21,466 nucleotides of DNA, taken from contig JAFYTB010000081.1 in NCBI GenBank assembly GCA_017559045.1, forward strand, positions 1 through 21,466, in the 5' to 3' direction. The DNA comes from Eggerthellaceae bacterium. GTDB lineage: Bacteria; Actinomycetota; Coriobacteriia; Coriobacteriales; Eggerthellaceae. Both the position numbers and the translations under genes were made by a program. Below are positions 8,711 to 15,201 of this stretch, piece by piece. Below the pieces are notes generated by a model, which had not been told where the DNA came from, made no database searches, and worked only from the letters and a program-made list of their open reading frames with translations. Position 1 is the first letter of the stretch. Each line of letters begins with the position of its first letter.

Positions 8711-10453
8711 TTACGACATACGCGCAATCACGCGATCGACCAGCACCTCGTCGATTACCTCATTGATAACCGAAGCGAAGCAGTGCAGCGTCACACCGGA
8801 ATTGTCGGGAAGATGCAGATGCACGCAACGACGACCGAGCGAATCGAGCGTCACCATATCGCCTGCGGCCTGCGCCTTTGCAAGCGCACCCAAGCTGGAC
8901 GCCTCGCTTCCTGCGGGCAGGTCGATATCCTTCATCTCATCAGCCGAAAGGACGAGGAACACGCCGTCATTCGGGCCGCCCTTGTGAAGCTGTCCCGTGG
9001 AGTGCAGGTAGCGCGGGCCGACCTCCAAACACGATGCAATACCGAAATTGAAGCCAATGGCGTGGCGGATGGTCTCGAGGGCCTCGCGACGACCCTCGCC
9101 CGTAAACGGCAGGAATGCATTCAGGGCAAAGAAGTCGCCAGACTCAATGCTGGAGAACAGCGCGTGCAGCGCGCTGCGCATATCGTAAGCATCGTCGGCA
9201 AAGCACTGAGCAACGGAGACCTCGACCTTTCCCATGGGCAGGCCGATGACGAAGTCATGGACAAAATGAGGCTCGGGCTGACCGTTCTCGAGAATGCTCA
9301 GAACCGCAGCCTTAGCCGTGGCAACGTCGGGCTGATCGAAGGGATTGATCTGCATGAGGTAACCGCACATAGCGATGGCGTACTCCCAGATCACGAAGTG
9401 ATCCGCCAGCTCTTCGACAGAGTCGATGCGGTAGTCCAAACGCGGAATACTGGGGTCGACATAATCGAGACTGATCTGGAAGCTTCGCAGCTCATCCCAA
9501 AGATCGGTCTTGGTCTCATAGACGATGGCGGTACGATCGAGCGGATCGTCGGCGAGCAGCAGGGAGTCGATCTCGATATTGGGAAGGATGCCCTTGCCCT
9601 GCTTGCCAAGGCTCTCAGCAACCAGCTGCTCGATCCACAGGCCAAGAACACGACCGCGCTTAGGCGTAAGCAAAGAGAACTTGCGACGTCCAGCGCAGTA
9701 ATTGTCGTAGAGGAACGCAGCCAGATTAATTGCAGGATTCTCGACGTCATCAATAGAGCAGCGCTTCTCAGCGGCTGCGGCATGATCGAGCATGGCAAAA
9801 ATATCGATACCCGTAAGAGCAGCCGGAACCAAACCAAACACAGAGAGGGCCGAGTAGCGACCGCCAACACGCGGCTCGCCGGAGAACACCGCAAGCCAGC
9901 CTTCCTCGCGAGCCTGACGCTCAAGATCCGAGCCCGGATCGGTAATGGCAACCAAGTGCTTGACCAGCTCTTCCTCGGGAAGGAACTCGGCCATAGCCTG
10001 GCGCAGGGCGGCAAGAAGCAAGCGCGGCTCAAGCGTGCCACCGCTCTTGGAAGAGCAGATGACCAGCGTCTTTTCGGGCTGAGAAGACGCAAGGATCTCG
10101 CGCACGCGCACGGGAGAATCAGAGTCGAGAGTCTTGAACATCACATGATCGCTATCGATCTTGTTGTATTTCGTGATGGTCATAGGCGCCTGGGTAGAAC
10201 CGCCCTGGCCGATGAGCACGAAGGTGTCGATGCCGTCAGCAGCAACGCGATCGGCGAAGTTCTTGATATCCTCGAGAGGGAAAGGCGGGCAGCTAGCCAA
10301 GTTAGCCCAACCCAAGAAGTTGCTCGCACAAGCTTCAGCCTCGGGCGAGAAAGCATAGAGAGACGCATCCTGTGCGGCAAGGCGGCTGGCAACACGTGCT
10401 TCGATGAGCGTCGTTGCCGAGGGGTAGCGCTGCTCCAAACTGTCGATGATCAT
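8711..10453 (-). CDS. pgi: Glucose-6-phosphate isomerase, transaldolase-fusion (Tal-Pgi) type
   Basis: A 580-aa cytosolic SIS-fold enzyme that interconverts glucose-6-phosphate and fructose-6-phosphate. The sequence matches the isomerase half of bifunctional transaldolase/glucose-6-phosphate isomerase proteins rather than classical Pgi. It has VLIGQGGSTQAP (80-90), VICSSKSGGTLEP (131-143), VAITDPGSDLE, VGGRYSALSVFGLVPAAL (196-213), QLVAESLGKQGKGILP and INPFDQPDV. No transaldolase domain precedes residue 1, so it stands alone. The start at 10453 has GAAGGG very close upstream, a slightly tight spacing, but no better start is visible. An extended -10 promoter lies 31-41 bases upstream. The 154-base gap to hypF shows no clear terminator. 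Confidence 0.9.
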   Translation of the reverse strand: MIIDSLEQRYPSATTLIEARVASRLAAQDASLYAFSPEAEACASNFLGWANLASCPPFPLEDIKNFADRVAADGIDTFVLIGQGGSTQAPMTITKYNKIDSDHVMFKTLDSDSPVRVREILASSQPEKTLVICSSKSGGTLEPRLLLAALRQAMAEFLPEEELVKHLVAITDPGSDLERQAREEGWLAVFSGEPRVGGRYSALSVFGLVPAALTGIDIFAMLDHAAAAEKRCSIDDVENPAINLAAFLYDNYCAGRRKFSLLTPKRGRVLGLWIEQLVAESLGKQGKGILPNIEIDSLLLADDPLDRTAIVYETKTDLWDELRSFQISLDYVDPSIPRLDYRIDSVEELADHFVIWEYAIAMCGYLMQINPFDQPDVATAKAAVLSILENGQPEPHFVHDFVIGLPMGKVEVSVAQCFADDAYDMRSALHALFSSIESGDFFALNAFLPFTGEGRREALETIRHAIGFNFGIASCLEVGPRYLHSTGQLHKGGPNDGVFLVLSADEMKDIDLPAGSEASSLGALAKAQAAGDMVTLDSLGRRCVHLHLPDNSGVTLHCFASVINEVIDEVLVDRVIARMS

Positions 10454-10483
10454 GACCCTTCTTTCTACTTCTGACTTGGGCTT

Positions 10484-10492
10484 ATTCTACCA
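10484..10492 (-). promoter_or_regulatory. Extended -10 promoter of pgi
   Basis: On the minus strand TGGTAGAAT (TG-n-TAGAAT, five of six matches to TATAAT) would start a transcript about 25 bases before the pgi ATG. No good -35 box lies at 16-18 bp. A 6-bp inverted repeat CCCCTT/AAGGGG (10516-10521, 10527-10532) lies just upstream. Confidence 0.5.
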
Positions 10493-10544
10493 AAGAGCGG
10501 CCTCTTATGCTCGCTCCCCTTCCACCAAGGGGTGTGTCACTTTA

Positions 10545-10573
10545 GGGGCGGAGGCAAGTTGGCTCGTAGCTGC
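10545..10573. repeat. Candidate dispersed intergenic element, second copy
   Basis: GGGGCGG (10545-10551) and GGCTCGTAGCTGC (10561-10573) are the reverse complement of the pair at 40-46 and 11-23. The spacing differs by seven bases (9 here, 16 there). It lies between pgi and the terminator of the LytTR gene. Flanking GGGGTGTGTCAC (10529-10540) resembles the GGGGGGCGTGTGTC at the right end of the window. Confidence 0.35.
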
Positions 10574-10576
10574 CGC

Positions 10577-10611
10577 AAAACAACGAAGGCGACCCTTTCG
10601 GGTCGCCTTCG
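10577..10611 (-). terminator. Intrinsic terminator of the LytTR regulator
   Basis: A perfect 12-bp stem (10584-10595 with 10600-10611) closed by a 4-base loop reads GAAA on the minus strand. It is followed on that strand by GTTGTTTTGC. It lies 24 bases beyond the stop of the LytTR response-regulator gene. Confidence 0.85.
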
Positions 10612-10635
10612 CACATGATTCACGCGGTATTGCGC

Positions 10636-11349
10636 CTACAGACCGAGAGCTTTCTTCAGAGCGCTGACGCGACGACGGCTGACGGGGATCTTCTCCTCGA
10701 CGCCATTCAGGGTAAGCAGCAGGGTGCCACCAGAAACCGACTCGATCTCCTCGACCATGGAGAGGTTCACCAGGTAGCCGCGGTGAACACGGAAGAATCC
10801 ATGACCATCGAGACGCTTCTCGAGCTGAGCGAGGCTGACCGTAGAGAAATAACGATCAACATCGGTCTGCAGATAAGCGTAATCATCACGAGCCATGACA
10901 AAGCGGATCTTGTCGATGCCGATAAGAATCTTCTTGCCGCCCTTTTCGACCGGAATACGCTCAGATTTCTGCGCCTGCATGTGCAGAGCAACCTGCTCGC
11001 GCACGCGGACGATAGCCTGGGCAAGACGGTCAGTCTCAACCGGCTTGACCAGATAGTCGATGGCATTAACCTTACACGCATCGAGAGCATGCTCGCTGTA
11101 AGCGGTTACGAACACCACGGCCGGCGGGAACTTCAGATGCTGAAGAGCCTCAGCAAGCTGCAGGCCGGTTGCCTCGGGCATGTTCACATCGAGGAACATG
11201 ACATCGCAAGGGTATTCCTTCAGCTTCTCAATCGCCTCGCGCACGCTAGCGGCCTCGGCGACAACATCAACCTGGCCAACTTCGTCTAGCAGAAATCGGA
11301 GCTCGGAGCGCGCAGGAGCCTCATCGTCTACGATAATAGCCTTAAGCAC
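10636..11349 (-). CDS. LytTR-family response regulator (AlgR/LytR type)
   Basis: A 237-aa two-component response regulator. The receiver domain (1-120) has the acidic pair D8/D9, phosphoacceptor Asp54 (MFLDVNMPE), T82 and K102 (YLVKPVE). The LytTR DNA-binding domain (about 130-237) shows FFRVHRGYLVNLSMVEEIE and IPVSRRRVSALKKALGL. The start is taken as GTG at 11349 because GGAGG (11355-11359) stands five bases before it. An in-frame TTG at 11361 would place the ribosome site inside the gene. No histidine kinase is adjacent, so its partner is elsewhere. TATATAAT upstream and ACCGTT-like motifs beyond it suggest self-regulation. Target genes are not evident. Confidence 0.93.
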   Translation of the reverse strand: MLKAIIVDDEAPARSELRFLLDEVGQVDVVAEAASVREAIEKLKEYPCDVMFLDVNMPEATGLQLAEALQHLKFPPAVVFVTAYSEHALDACKVNAIDYLVKPVETDRLAQAIVRVREQVALHMQAQKSERIPVEKGGKKILIGIDKIRFVMARDDYAYLQTDVDRYFSTVSLAQLEKRLDGHGFFRVHRGYLVNLSMVEEIESVSGGTLLLTLNGVEEKIPVSRRRVSALKKALGL

Positions 11350-11390
11350 TGTAACCTCCAAAACTCGAATGCTTCATATTTCGACTAGTC

Positions 11391-11401
11391 ATTATATACC
11401 A
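11391..11401 (-). promoter_or_regulatory. Promoter of the LytTR regulator
   Basis: Minus-strand TGGTATATAAT contains a perfect TATAAT (11391-11396) and a TGn element. The transcript would begin about 35 bases before the GTG start. The region 17 bp upstream (CCCCTA) does not resemble a -35 box, which fits an extended -10 or activator-dependent promoter. Confidence 0.55.
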
Positions 11402-11462
11402 CGGAGGCGAATATAGGGGGACATAAGCGGTGTATTTCGTTCTTTTTAACGAAGTGTCAAGT

Positions 11463-11512
11463 ACCGTTGACCCGAAAAATCAACCGCTAAATTCCCGTTT
11501 AACACCGTTCGC
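11463..11512. promoter_or_regulatory. Phased ACCGTT-like motifs, candidate LytTR binding array
   Basis: Four related 9-mers lie on the plus strand: ACCGTTGAC (11463), ACCGCTAAA (11483), CCCGTTTAA (11494) and ACCGTTCGC (11504). Their spacings of 20, 11 and 10 bases place them on one face of the helix. LytTR regulators are known to bind pairs of about 9-bp direct repeats 21-22 bp apart containing an MCGTT-type core, and 11483 to 11504 is 21. The first motif also lies within GTCAA-n6-TTGAC (11456-11471). The array lies 67 bases upstream of the -10 box of the LytTR gene. Binding is inferred, not shown. Confidence 0.4.
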
Positions 11513-11782
11513 CCCCAGTTGTGAATAGACAGAGGGAGCGCAGGCAGGCTTCCGAGAAGCCCGTTTTGCGACCCTTTCCACAACCTTCCTCAACGCCTTT
11601 TCCGACCCCTTTAAGGCCCTCTCTTGCATGCCTTAGACACATTGGCAGAAATGATCGAATCAGACGTTAGGCCAACAATACGGCAATACCCCGTTGACGA
11701 TCTGCGCCGGCCGCACATGACAAGGCAACGCGCAAAGTATGGTTCTCATGTCCCCATTCCGCAGAGCGCTCAGGCGCAGAAC
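11513..11782. other. Rest of the long intergenic region before the charged-protein gene
   Basis: No gene is visible in this part of the 444-base gap (11350-11793). It holds a 6-bp hairpin GGCTTC/GAAGCC (11547-11552, 11556-11561) followed by CGTTTTGC, which could be a weak plus-strand terminator. A pyrimidine-rich tract runs from about 11571 to 11635. The 8-base palindrome GAGCGCTC (11764-11771) lies just before the ribosome site. TTGACG near 11690 has no good -10 partner, so the promoter of the downstream gene is not placed. Confidence 0.4.
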
Positions 11783-11793
11783 AAGGAGGATAT

Positions 11794-12069
11794 ATGACGT
11801 TCCATGACACCAAGGAGAAGCTCTCCGATAACTTCAACGACAAGAGAGCCGAACACGAGGTCGAGAAGGCCATGCGCGAAGAGCGCCGTGAGATCAAACA
11901 TGAAATGAAGGAAGCCGCCAAGGAGATCGACCGTGAGCTCAAGCAAGAAGAGCGCGATTTCAAGCGCGAGGTAAAGGAGATGAGGCACGAAGAACGCCTC
12001 CAGCATAAGATCGATAAGCATGTCGATCGCGCATGCGAGCACCTTGAGCGCGAGGAGCAGGACGAGTAG
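11794..12069 (+). CDS. Small highly charged helical protein of unknown function
   Basis: A 91-aa protein that I do not recognise. Almost the whole chain is alternating Glu/Lys/Arg/Asp (for example EERREIKHEMKEAAKEIDRE), with few hydrophobic residues, one cysteine and no membrane segment or signal. It should form one long charged helix or coiled coil in the cytoplasm. A strong ribosome site AAGGAGGA (11783-11790) stands three bases before the ATG, and a strong terminator hairpin follows 48 bases past the stop. It therefore looks like a real, well-translated single-gene unit rather than a shadow frame. The overlapping minus-strand frames have no such signals. It could bind nucleic acid or act as a stress or structural protein, but nothing in the sequence decides this. 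Confidence 0.82.
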   Translation: MTFHDTKEKLSDNFNDKRAEHEVEKAMREERREIKHEMKEAAKEIDRELKQEERDFKREVKEMRHEERLQHKIDKHVDRACEHLEREEQDE

Positions 12070-12117
12070 CCAAACGTGACGAGCCCCTCAAAACGCGGCA
12101 AATCATCCTAGAAAACC

Positions 12118-12158
12118 AAAGGGTTCCGTGAGCCTAATCCACTCACGGAACCCTTTTT
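12118..12158 (+). terminator. Strong intrinsic terminator of the charged-protein gene, possibly bidirectional
   Basis: A perfect 12-bp stem (12121-12132 with 12142-12153, 9-nt loop) is extended by AAA/TTT pairs and followed by TTTTT. On the other strand TTTGGTTTTC follows, so it may also stop the convergent dipeptidase transcript ending at 12242. Confidence 0.92.
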
Positions 12159-12241
12159 GCGTTAGGTTAAACATCGCCTTAGCCGACTCGTATTCGACTA
12201 GAGCAGATCTAATCAAATCGAATCAAACTTAGCCGGATTTA

Positions 12242-13744
12242 CTAAGCCAAATCGACATGCATGAGCCCATGAAGAGCGCACGCATAAGCCACAAAGGCGG
12301 TCTTGAGCACGTCGTCTGCCACCGCCTCGTTAGGTGCGTGGATTCCTCCAGCCCACTCAGGAGTCTCGATCCAAGGCATGGCAGGGCCAAAACTAGCTCC
12401 AGCCGCGAACTCACGAGCATACGTTGCGCCGCCCATCGTGAAGGGCTTAGCCTCCTCGCCTGTCGCCTGGTTATACGCAGCGAGCAGGGTTTGAATGGTC
12501 GGCTCCTGCGGATCAATGAGGAAGGGCACCATGACATGGCCGACGCTCGACGAAGCTCCCACCGACTCAGCAAGCGCCTGCATCGCAGCCGCGATCTCGT
12601 CGGCTGTCGTGCAGGTGGGATAGCGGCTATCGAAACTCTGTCGAATGCGACCGTCAGCAAGCTGAATCACACCGCCGACAATCGTCAGAGAACCGAAGTG
12701 CTCATCGGCGCAAGCGATACCCACACCACTGCCATCAGTATGGGCAAGCAACTTCCAAATCGCCTCAAGGAAGTTACGCTCGTCAGCGGAAACGAGATCG
12801 TTCGCCAGAAGGTACTCGACGATGATGCCGATGGCATTCACGCCAAGATGCGGAAGCGATGCATGCGCGCTCTTTCCTGCCGCCTCGAGGCGAAGCATGC
12901 CATCGCCCTCGTAAAAGACCTCAAGCGCACCACCTGCATCAGGCAGAACCTTCTCAACCAAACGCGAAGCGCCATCTTCAGCCCCGAGGCCCTCATAAGC
13001 CTCGCGACGATCCTCGCTCAAACGCACCAGCGCATGAGCCACACCGGGAACCGCGTTTGCCGCCATACCGCCAGCCAGCTCGACGATCTGGCCATTCTCA
13101 ATAAGAGCGCTCTCAATCCAGCCGTTAATGCCGCCCTTCTCGCCATGACACACAGGGAAGTCGGCATCGGGCGTAAACAGGAAGGCGGGGTCGGCAAATC
13201 GCTCGCGATAGTAAGCAACATCCGCCATACCCGTCTCCTCGTTAGCTCCGAAGATGAAGCGAACCGTATACGGGCGAACCACACCGGACTCCTCCAGCAT
13301 CTTCATGGCATGCAGAGCAAGAACCGAAGGACCCTTGTCATCAAGAACGCCTCGGCCGATCAGATAACCGTCCTTGCGCGTCAAAGCAAACGGCGAAAAT
13401 TCCCAGCCCGGGCCTGCGGGAACCACGTCCACATGACCAATGATGCCGATCTGAGTTTCAGTTTCACCTGCAAGGTCGGCATAGCCCACGCAGCCATCGA
13501 CGTCGCAAACAGCAAAACCGAGTCGATCGGCAATAGCCAGGGCGGCATCAAGCGCAGCACGCGGACCGGGGCCATAAGGAGCATTTTCCGCAGCAGCTTC
13601 GCGATCCTCAACGCTTTCGACGCTGATCAAAGCGCCCATGTCCGCGACGATGGTCTCCCAGTTCTCATCGATGTAACGACCGGCCGCCTCGGCAACAGCG
13701 CCGAGATCAAGCTCGGTATCAAATTGAGTGGATTGGCTGTTCAT
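12242..13744 (-). CDS. M20-family dipeptidase (PepV/Sapep type)
   Basis: A 500-aa cytosolic metallopeptidase expected to hydrolyse dipeptides with two zinc or manganese ions. Metal-site motifs are in order: GHVDVVPAGPGW (His104), GRGVLDDKGP (Asp136, bridging), GANEETGM (catalytic Glu169/Glu170), FTPDADFPVCHGEKG (Asp193 or Asp195) and GGIHAPNEAV (His469). A lid domain lies between them, and the length is that of PepV. The start at 13744 is supported by AAAGGA five bases upstream. An open frame continues to 13885 but has no ribosome site and no family similarity, so it is excluded. It is a single gene convergent with the charged-protein gene. A 7-bp inverted repeat GGCTTTC/GAAAGCC (13765-13771, 13808-13814) lies in its upstream region. 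Confidence 0.92.
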   Translation of the reverse strand: MNSQSTQFDTELDLGAVAEAAGRYIDENWETIVADMGALISVESVEDREAAAENAPYGPGPRAALDAALAIADRLGFAVCDVDGCVGYADLAGETETQIGIIGHVDVVPAGPGWEFSPFALTRKDGYLIGRGVLDDKGPSVLALHAMKMLEESGVVRPYTVRFIFGANEETGMADVAYYRERFADPAFLFTPDADFPVCHGEKGGINGWIESALIENGQIVELAGGMAANAVPGVAHALVRLSEDRREAYEGLGAEDGASRLVEKVLPDAGGALEVFYEGDGMLRLEAAGKSAHASLPHLGVNAIGIIVEYLLANDLVSADERNFLEAIWKLLAHTDGSGVGIACADEHFGSLTIVGGVIQLADGRIRQSFDSRYPTCTTADEIAAAMQALAESVGASSSVGHVMVPFLIDPQEPTIQTLLAAYNQATGEEAKPFTMGGATYAREFAAGASFGPAMPWIETPEWAGGIHAPNEAVADDVLKTAFVAYACALHGLMHVDLA

Positions 13745-13898
13745 GGCAATCCTTTCGAATAAGAGGCTTTCCCGTAAGCTAGCACAACGCAGTCTGACAG
13801 AAGACGCGAAAGCCCGATAAGCAGATACCGCAAAGCGTAGCAAATGACGCACGCTCATTGCACGGCGGAAAACCAACGGTTTCATTCCTATTGGAAAG

Positions 13899-13907
13899 TG
13901 CTATAAT
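13899..13907 (+). promoter_or_regulatory. Extended -10 promoter of tRNA-Leu
   Basis: TGCTATAAT gives a perfect TATAAT (13902-13907) with a TGn extension ten bases before the tRNA. The -35 position has only GTTTCA, a weak match. Confidence 0.75.
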
Positions 13908-13917
13908 TCGGCTTTGC

Positions 13918-14001
13918 GCCCGAGTGATGGAATGGCAGACATGGCGGTCTCAAAAACCGCTGCCGAAAGGCGTGCGAGTTCGACTCTCGCCTCGGGCACC
14001 A
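13918..14001 (+). tRNA. tRNA-Leu (anticodon CAA)
   Basis: An 84-base class II tRNA with a full cloverleaf. The acceptor GCCCGAG pairs with CTCGGGC. The D arm contains GAATGGCAGA. The anticodon stem GCGGT/ACCGC encloses the loop CTCAAAA with anticodon CAA, which reads UUG. The long variable arm has a GCC-GAAA-GGC stem, the T stem GCGAG/CTCGC encloses TTCGACT, and the 3' ACCA is encoded. The long variable arm and the anticodon identify leucine. Confidence 0.96.
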
Positions 14002-14013
14002 CTCAACCTACGA

Positions 14014-14041
14014 AGCTCTCCCCTTGCGGAGGGCTTTTTTT
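14014..14041 (+). terminator. Terminator of tRNA-Leu
   Basis: AGCTCTCC (14014-14021) pairs with GGAGGGCT (14028-14035) with one G-T pair and a 6-base loop, followed by a run of seven T. It lies 12 bases beyond the tRNA. Confidence 0.85.
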
Positions 14042-14085
14042 ATTTCCGCAGGCATCCTCTCGATGCACTTTCGAAACTCAACCCG

Positions 14086-14118
14086 AAAAAGCAGCGCCCT
14101 CCGAAAATCGGAGGGCGC
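14086..14118 (-). terminator. Terminator of the class I aldolase gene
   Basis: A perfect 11-bp stem (14094-14104 with 14108-14118, 3-base loop) is followed on the minus strand by TGCTTTTTCGGG. It lies 28 bases past the aldolase stop. Confidence 0.85.
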
Positions 14119-14146
14119 GAATTCGATAAACGAAAAGGTTTAGCGA

Positions 14147-15085
14147 CTACAGGGTGAAGTCAGCCTCGCCGTTGAAGACAGCCAGAGCGTCGGCAACGCT
14201 GTAATCAGCCAGCGTGATAGCGCTGACAGCCTTGGTGAGGCGCACGGCCTCATCGAGGGAGCGCTGGTGAATGTTGCGGCCGGTAGCGTTACCCACAGCA
14301 CCGCCAACATGGATCTGATCGTAGAGCTGGGTGAGGAAGGTCTCAGCGTCAACGGTAGAGCCGCCAGCGCAAACCAGGCCGCAGCGGCCAGAAGCCATGG
14401 AAGCGACCTTGAGAGCCTCAGCGGAAGTGCGGCCGTCCTCGGGCTTCGGCGGGTTGACCTTAACGAAGTCAGCGCCGAGGCACAGGGCAACGCCAGCAGC
14501 GCCAGCGATCAGGTTCGGATCCTTCTCAGCCGTGACAGCCTTGCCACGCGGATAGATCCACAGAACGACGAGCAGACCCTGAGCATGAGCCTGAGCGATG
14601 AGCTCGCCAGCCTCAGCCATCATGGTTGCCTCGTACTCAGAGCCAAGGTAAATGGTGTAGCCCAGACCAACGATGTTCACGCCAGCGTCACGCATGGAGA
14701 GAACGGCATCGAGGCAGGTGAGCTGCGGAGAATACGGATCCTCCTGAGAAGTCTTGACCAGATGGGTCTTCGAGTTCATCTTCACCAGGTAGTTGATCTC
14801 GGGATAGTCAGCTGCATACTGAGCGATGAGACCACGCTGGCCAGCGACAACACCGCAGACACCCTCGCTACCGATGCGGAAAAGATGCTCGGGCTCAGCG
14901 TCGGCGATATCGATGCCCTCACCATAGAAGTCATCGTTGAGATGCTCGATCTTCTGGTCGCATGCAAACAGCATGAGACGGCCGGTTTCGCGCGTGGCCT
15001 TCATGTAGTTGTCAATGTAAACCTCACGCATCTCCGGCATAACGTCGGCCGGAACACGCACCTGATCACGGGTGATCTTCGGCAT
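14147..15085 (-). CDS. Class I fructose-bisphosphate aldolase, DhnA/DeoC-LacD type
   Basis: A 312-aa TIM-barrel aldolase of the archaeal-type class I (DhnA) family, expected to split or form fructose-1,6-bisphosphate through a lysine Schiff base. Visible features are LMLFACDQKIEHLNDDFYG (38-55), the GLGYTIYLGSEYE segment with a likely catalytic tyrosine, Schiff-base Lys209 in GADFVKVNPP, and the phosphate-binding loops CAGGSTVD (239-246) and GNATGRNIHQ (265-274). AAGGAGGA five bases before the ATG fixes the start. TACAAT (complement of 15133-15138) is a plausible -10 box. It is transcribed alone and ends at a strong terminator. A related aldolase with another sugar-phosphate substrate cannot be excluded. 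Confidence 0.82.
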   Translation of the reverse strand: MPKITRDQVRVPADVMPEMREVYIDNYMKATRETGRLMLFACDQKIEHLNDDFYGEGIDIADAEPEHLFRIGSEGVCGVVAGQRGLIAQYAADYPEINYLVKMNSKTHLVKTSQEDPYSPQLTCLDAVLSMRDAGVNIVGLGYTIYLGSEYEATMMAEAGELIAQAHAQGLLVVLWIYPRGKAVTAEKDPNLIAGAAGVALCLGADFVKVNPPKPEDGRTSAEALKVASMASGRCGLVCAGGSTVDAETFLTQLYDQIHVGGAVGNATGRNIHQRSLDEAVRLTKAVSAITLADYSVADALAVFNGEADFTL

Positions 15086-15162
15086 GGCTGTCCTCCTTTG
15101 GAACGCGGTCGCTTTGCAGCTATAACCGCATCATTGTAACCAAAAGGGAAAACACAGGTACA

Positions 15163-15179
15163 GCACGCAGGAATCGTGC
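15163..15179 (-). terminator. Weak terminator of the TVP38 operon
   Basis: A 5-bp stem GCACG/CGTGC (15163-15167, 15175-15179) lies 23 bases past the TVP38 stop. On the minus strand TGTACCTGTGTTTTCCC follows. The stem is short, so this is tentative. Confidence 0.35.
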
Positions 15180-15201
15180 GCGGAAATCGTCGGAGAGCGC
15201 A

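Noticed and set aside
8522..10474. A 650-codon open frame on the plus strand
   Set aside because: It is antisense to pgi and the start of hypF. No family motif or ribosome site is present, and pgi is unmistakable on the other strand.
11770..12042. A 90-codon minus-strand frame that looks like a small hydrophobic membrane protein
   Set aside because: It is the antisense of the charged small gene, where Glu and Lys codons read as Leu and Phe. The plus frame has an AAGGAGGA ribosome site and a terminator. The minus frame has neither.
12257..13762. A 501-codon open frame on the plus strand
   Set aside because: It mirrors the M20 dipeptidase gene, which has all metal ligands. The plus frame has no recognisable domain.
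13745..13885. A 47-codon N-terminal extension of the dipeptidase
   Set aside because: The frame is open but lacks a ribosome site, its residues do not fit the family, and the ATG at 13744 has a good AAAGGA.
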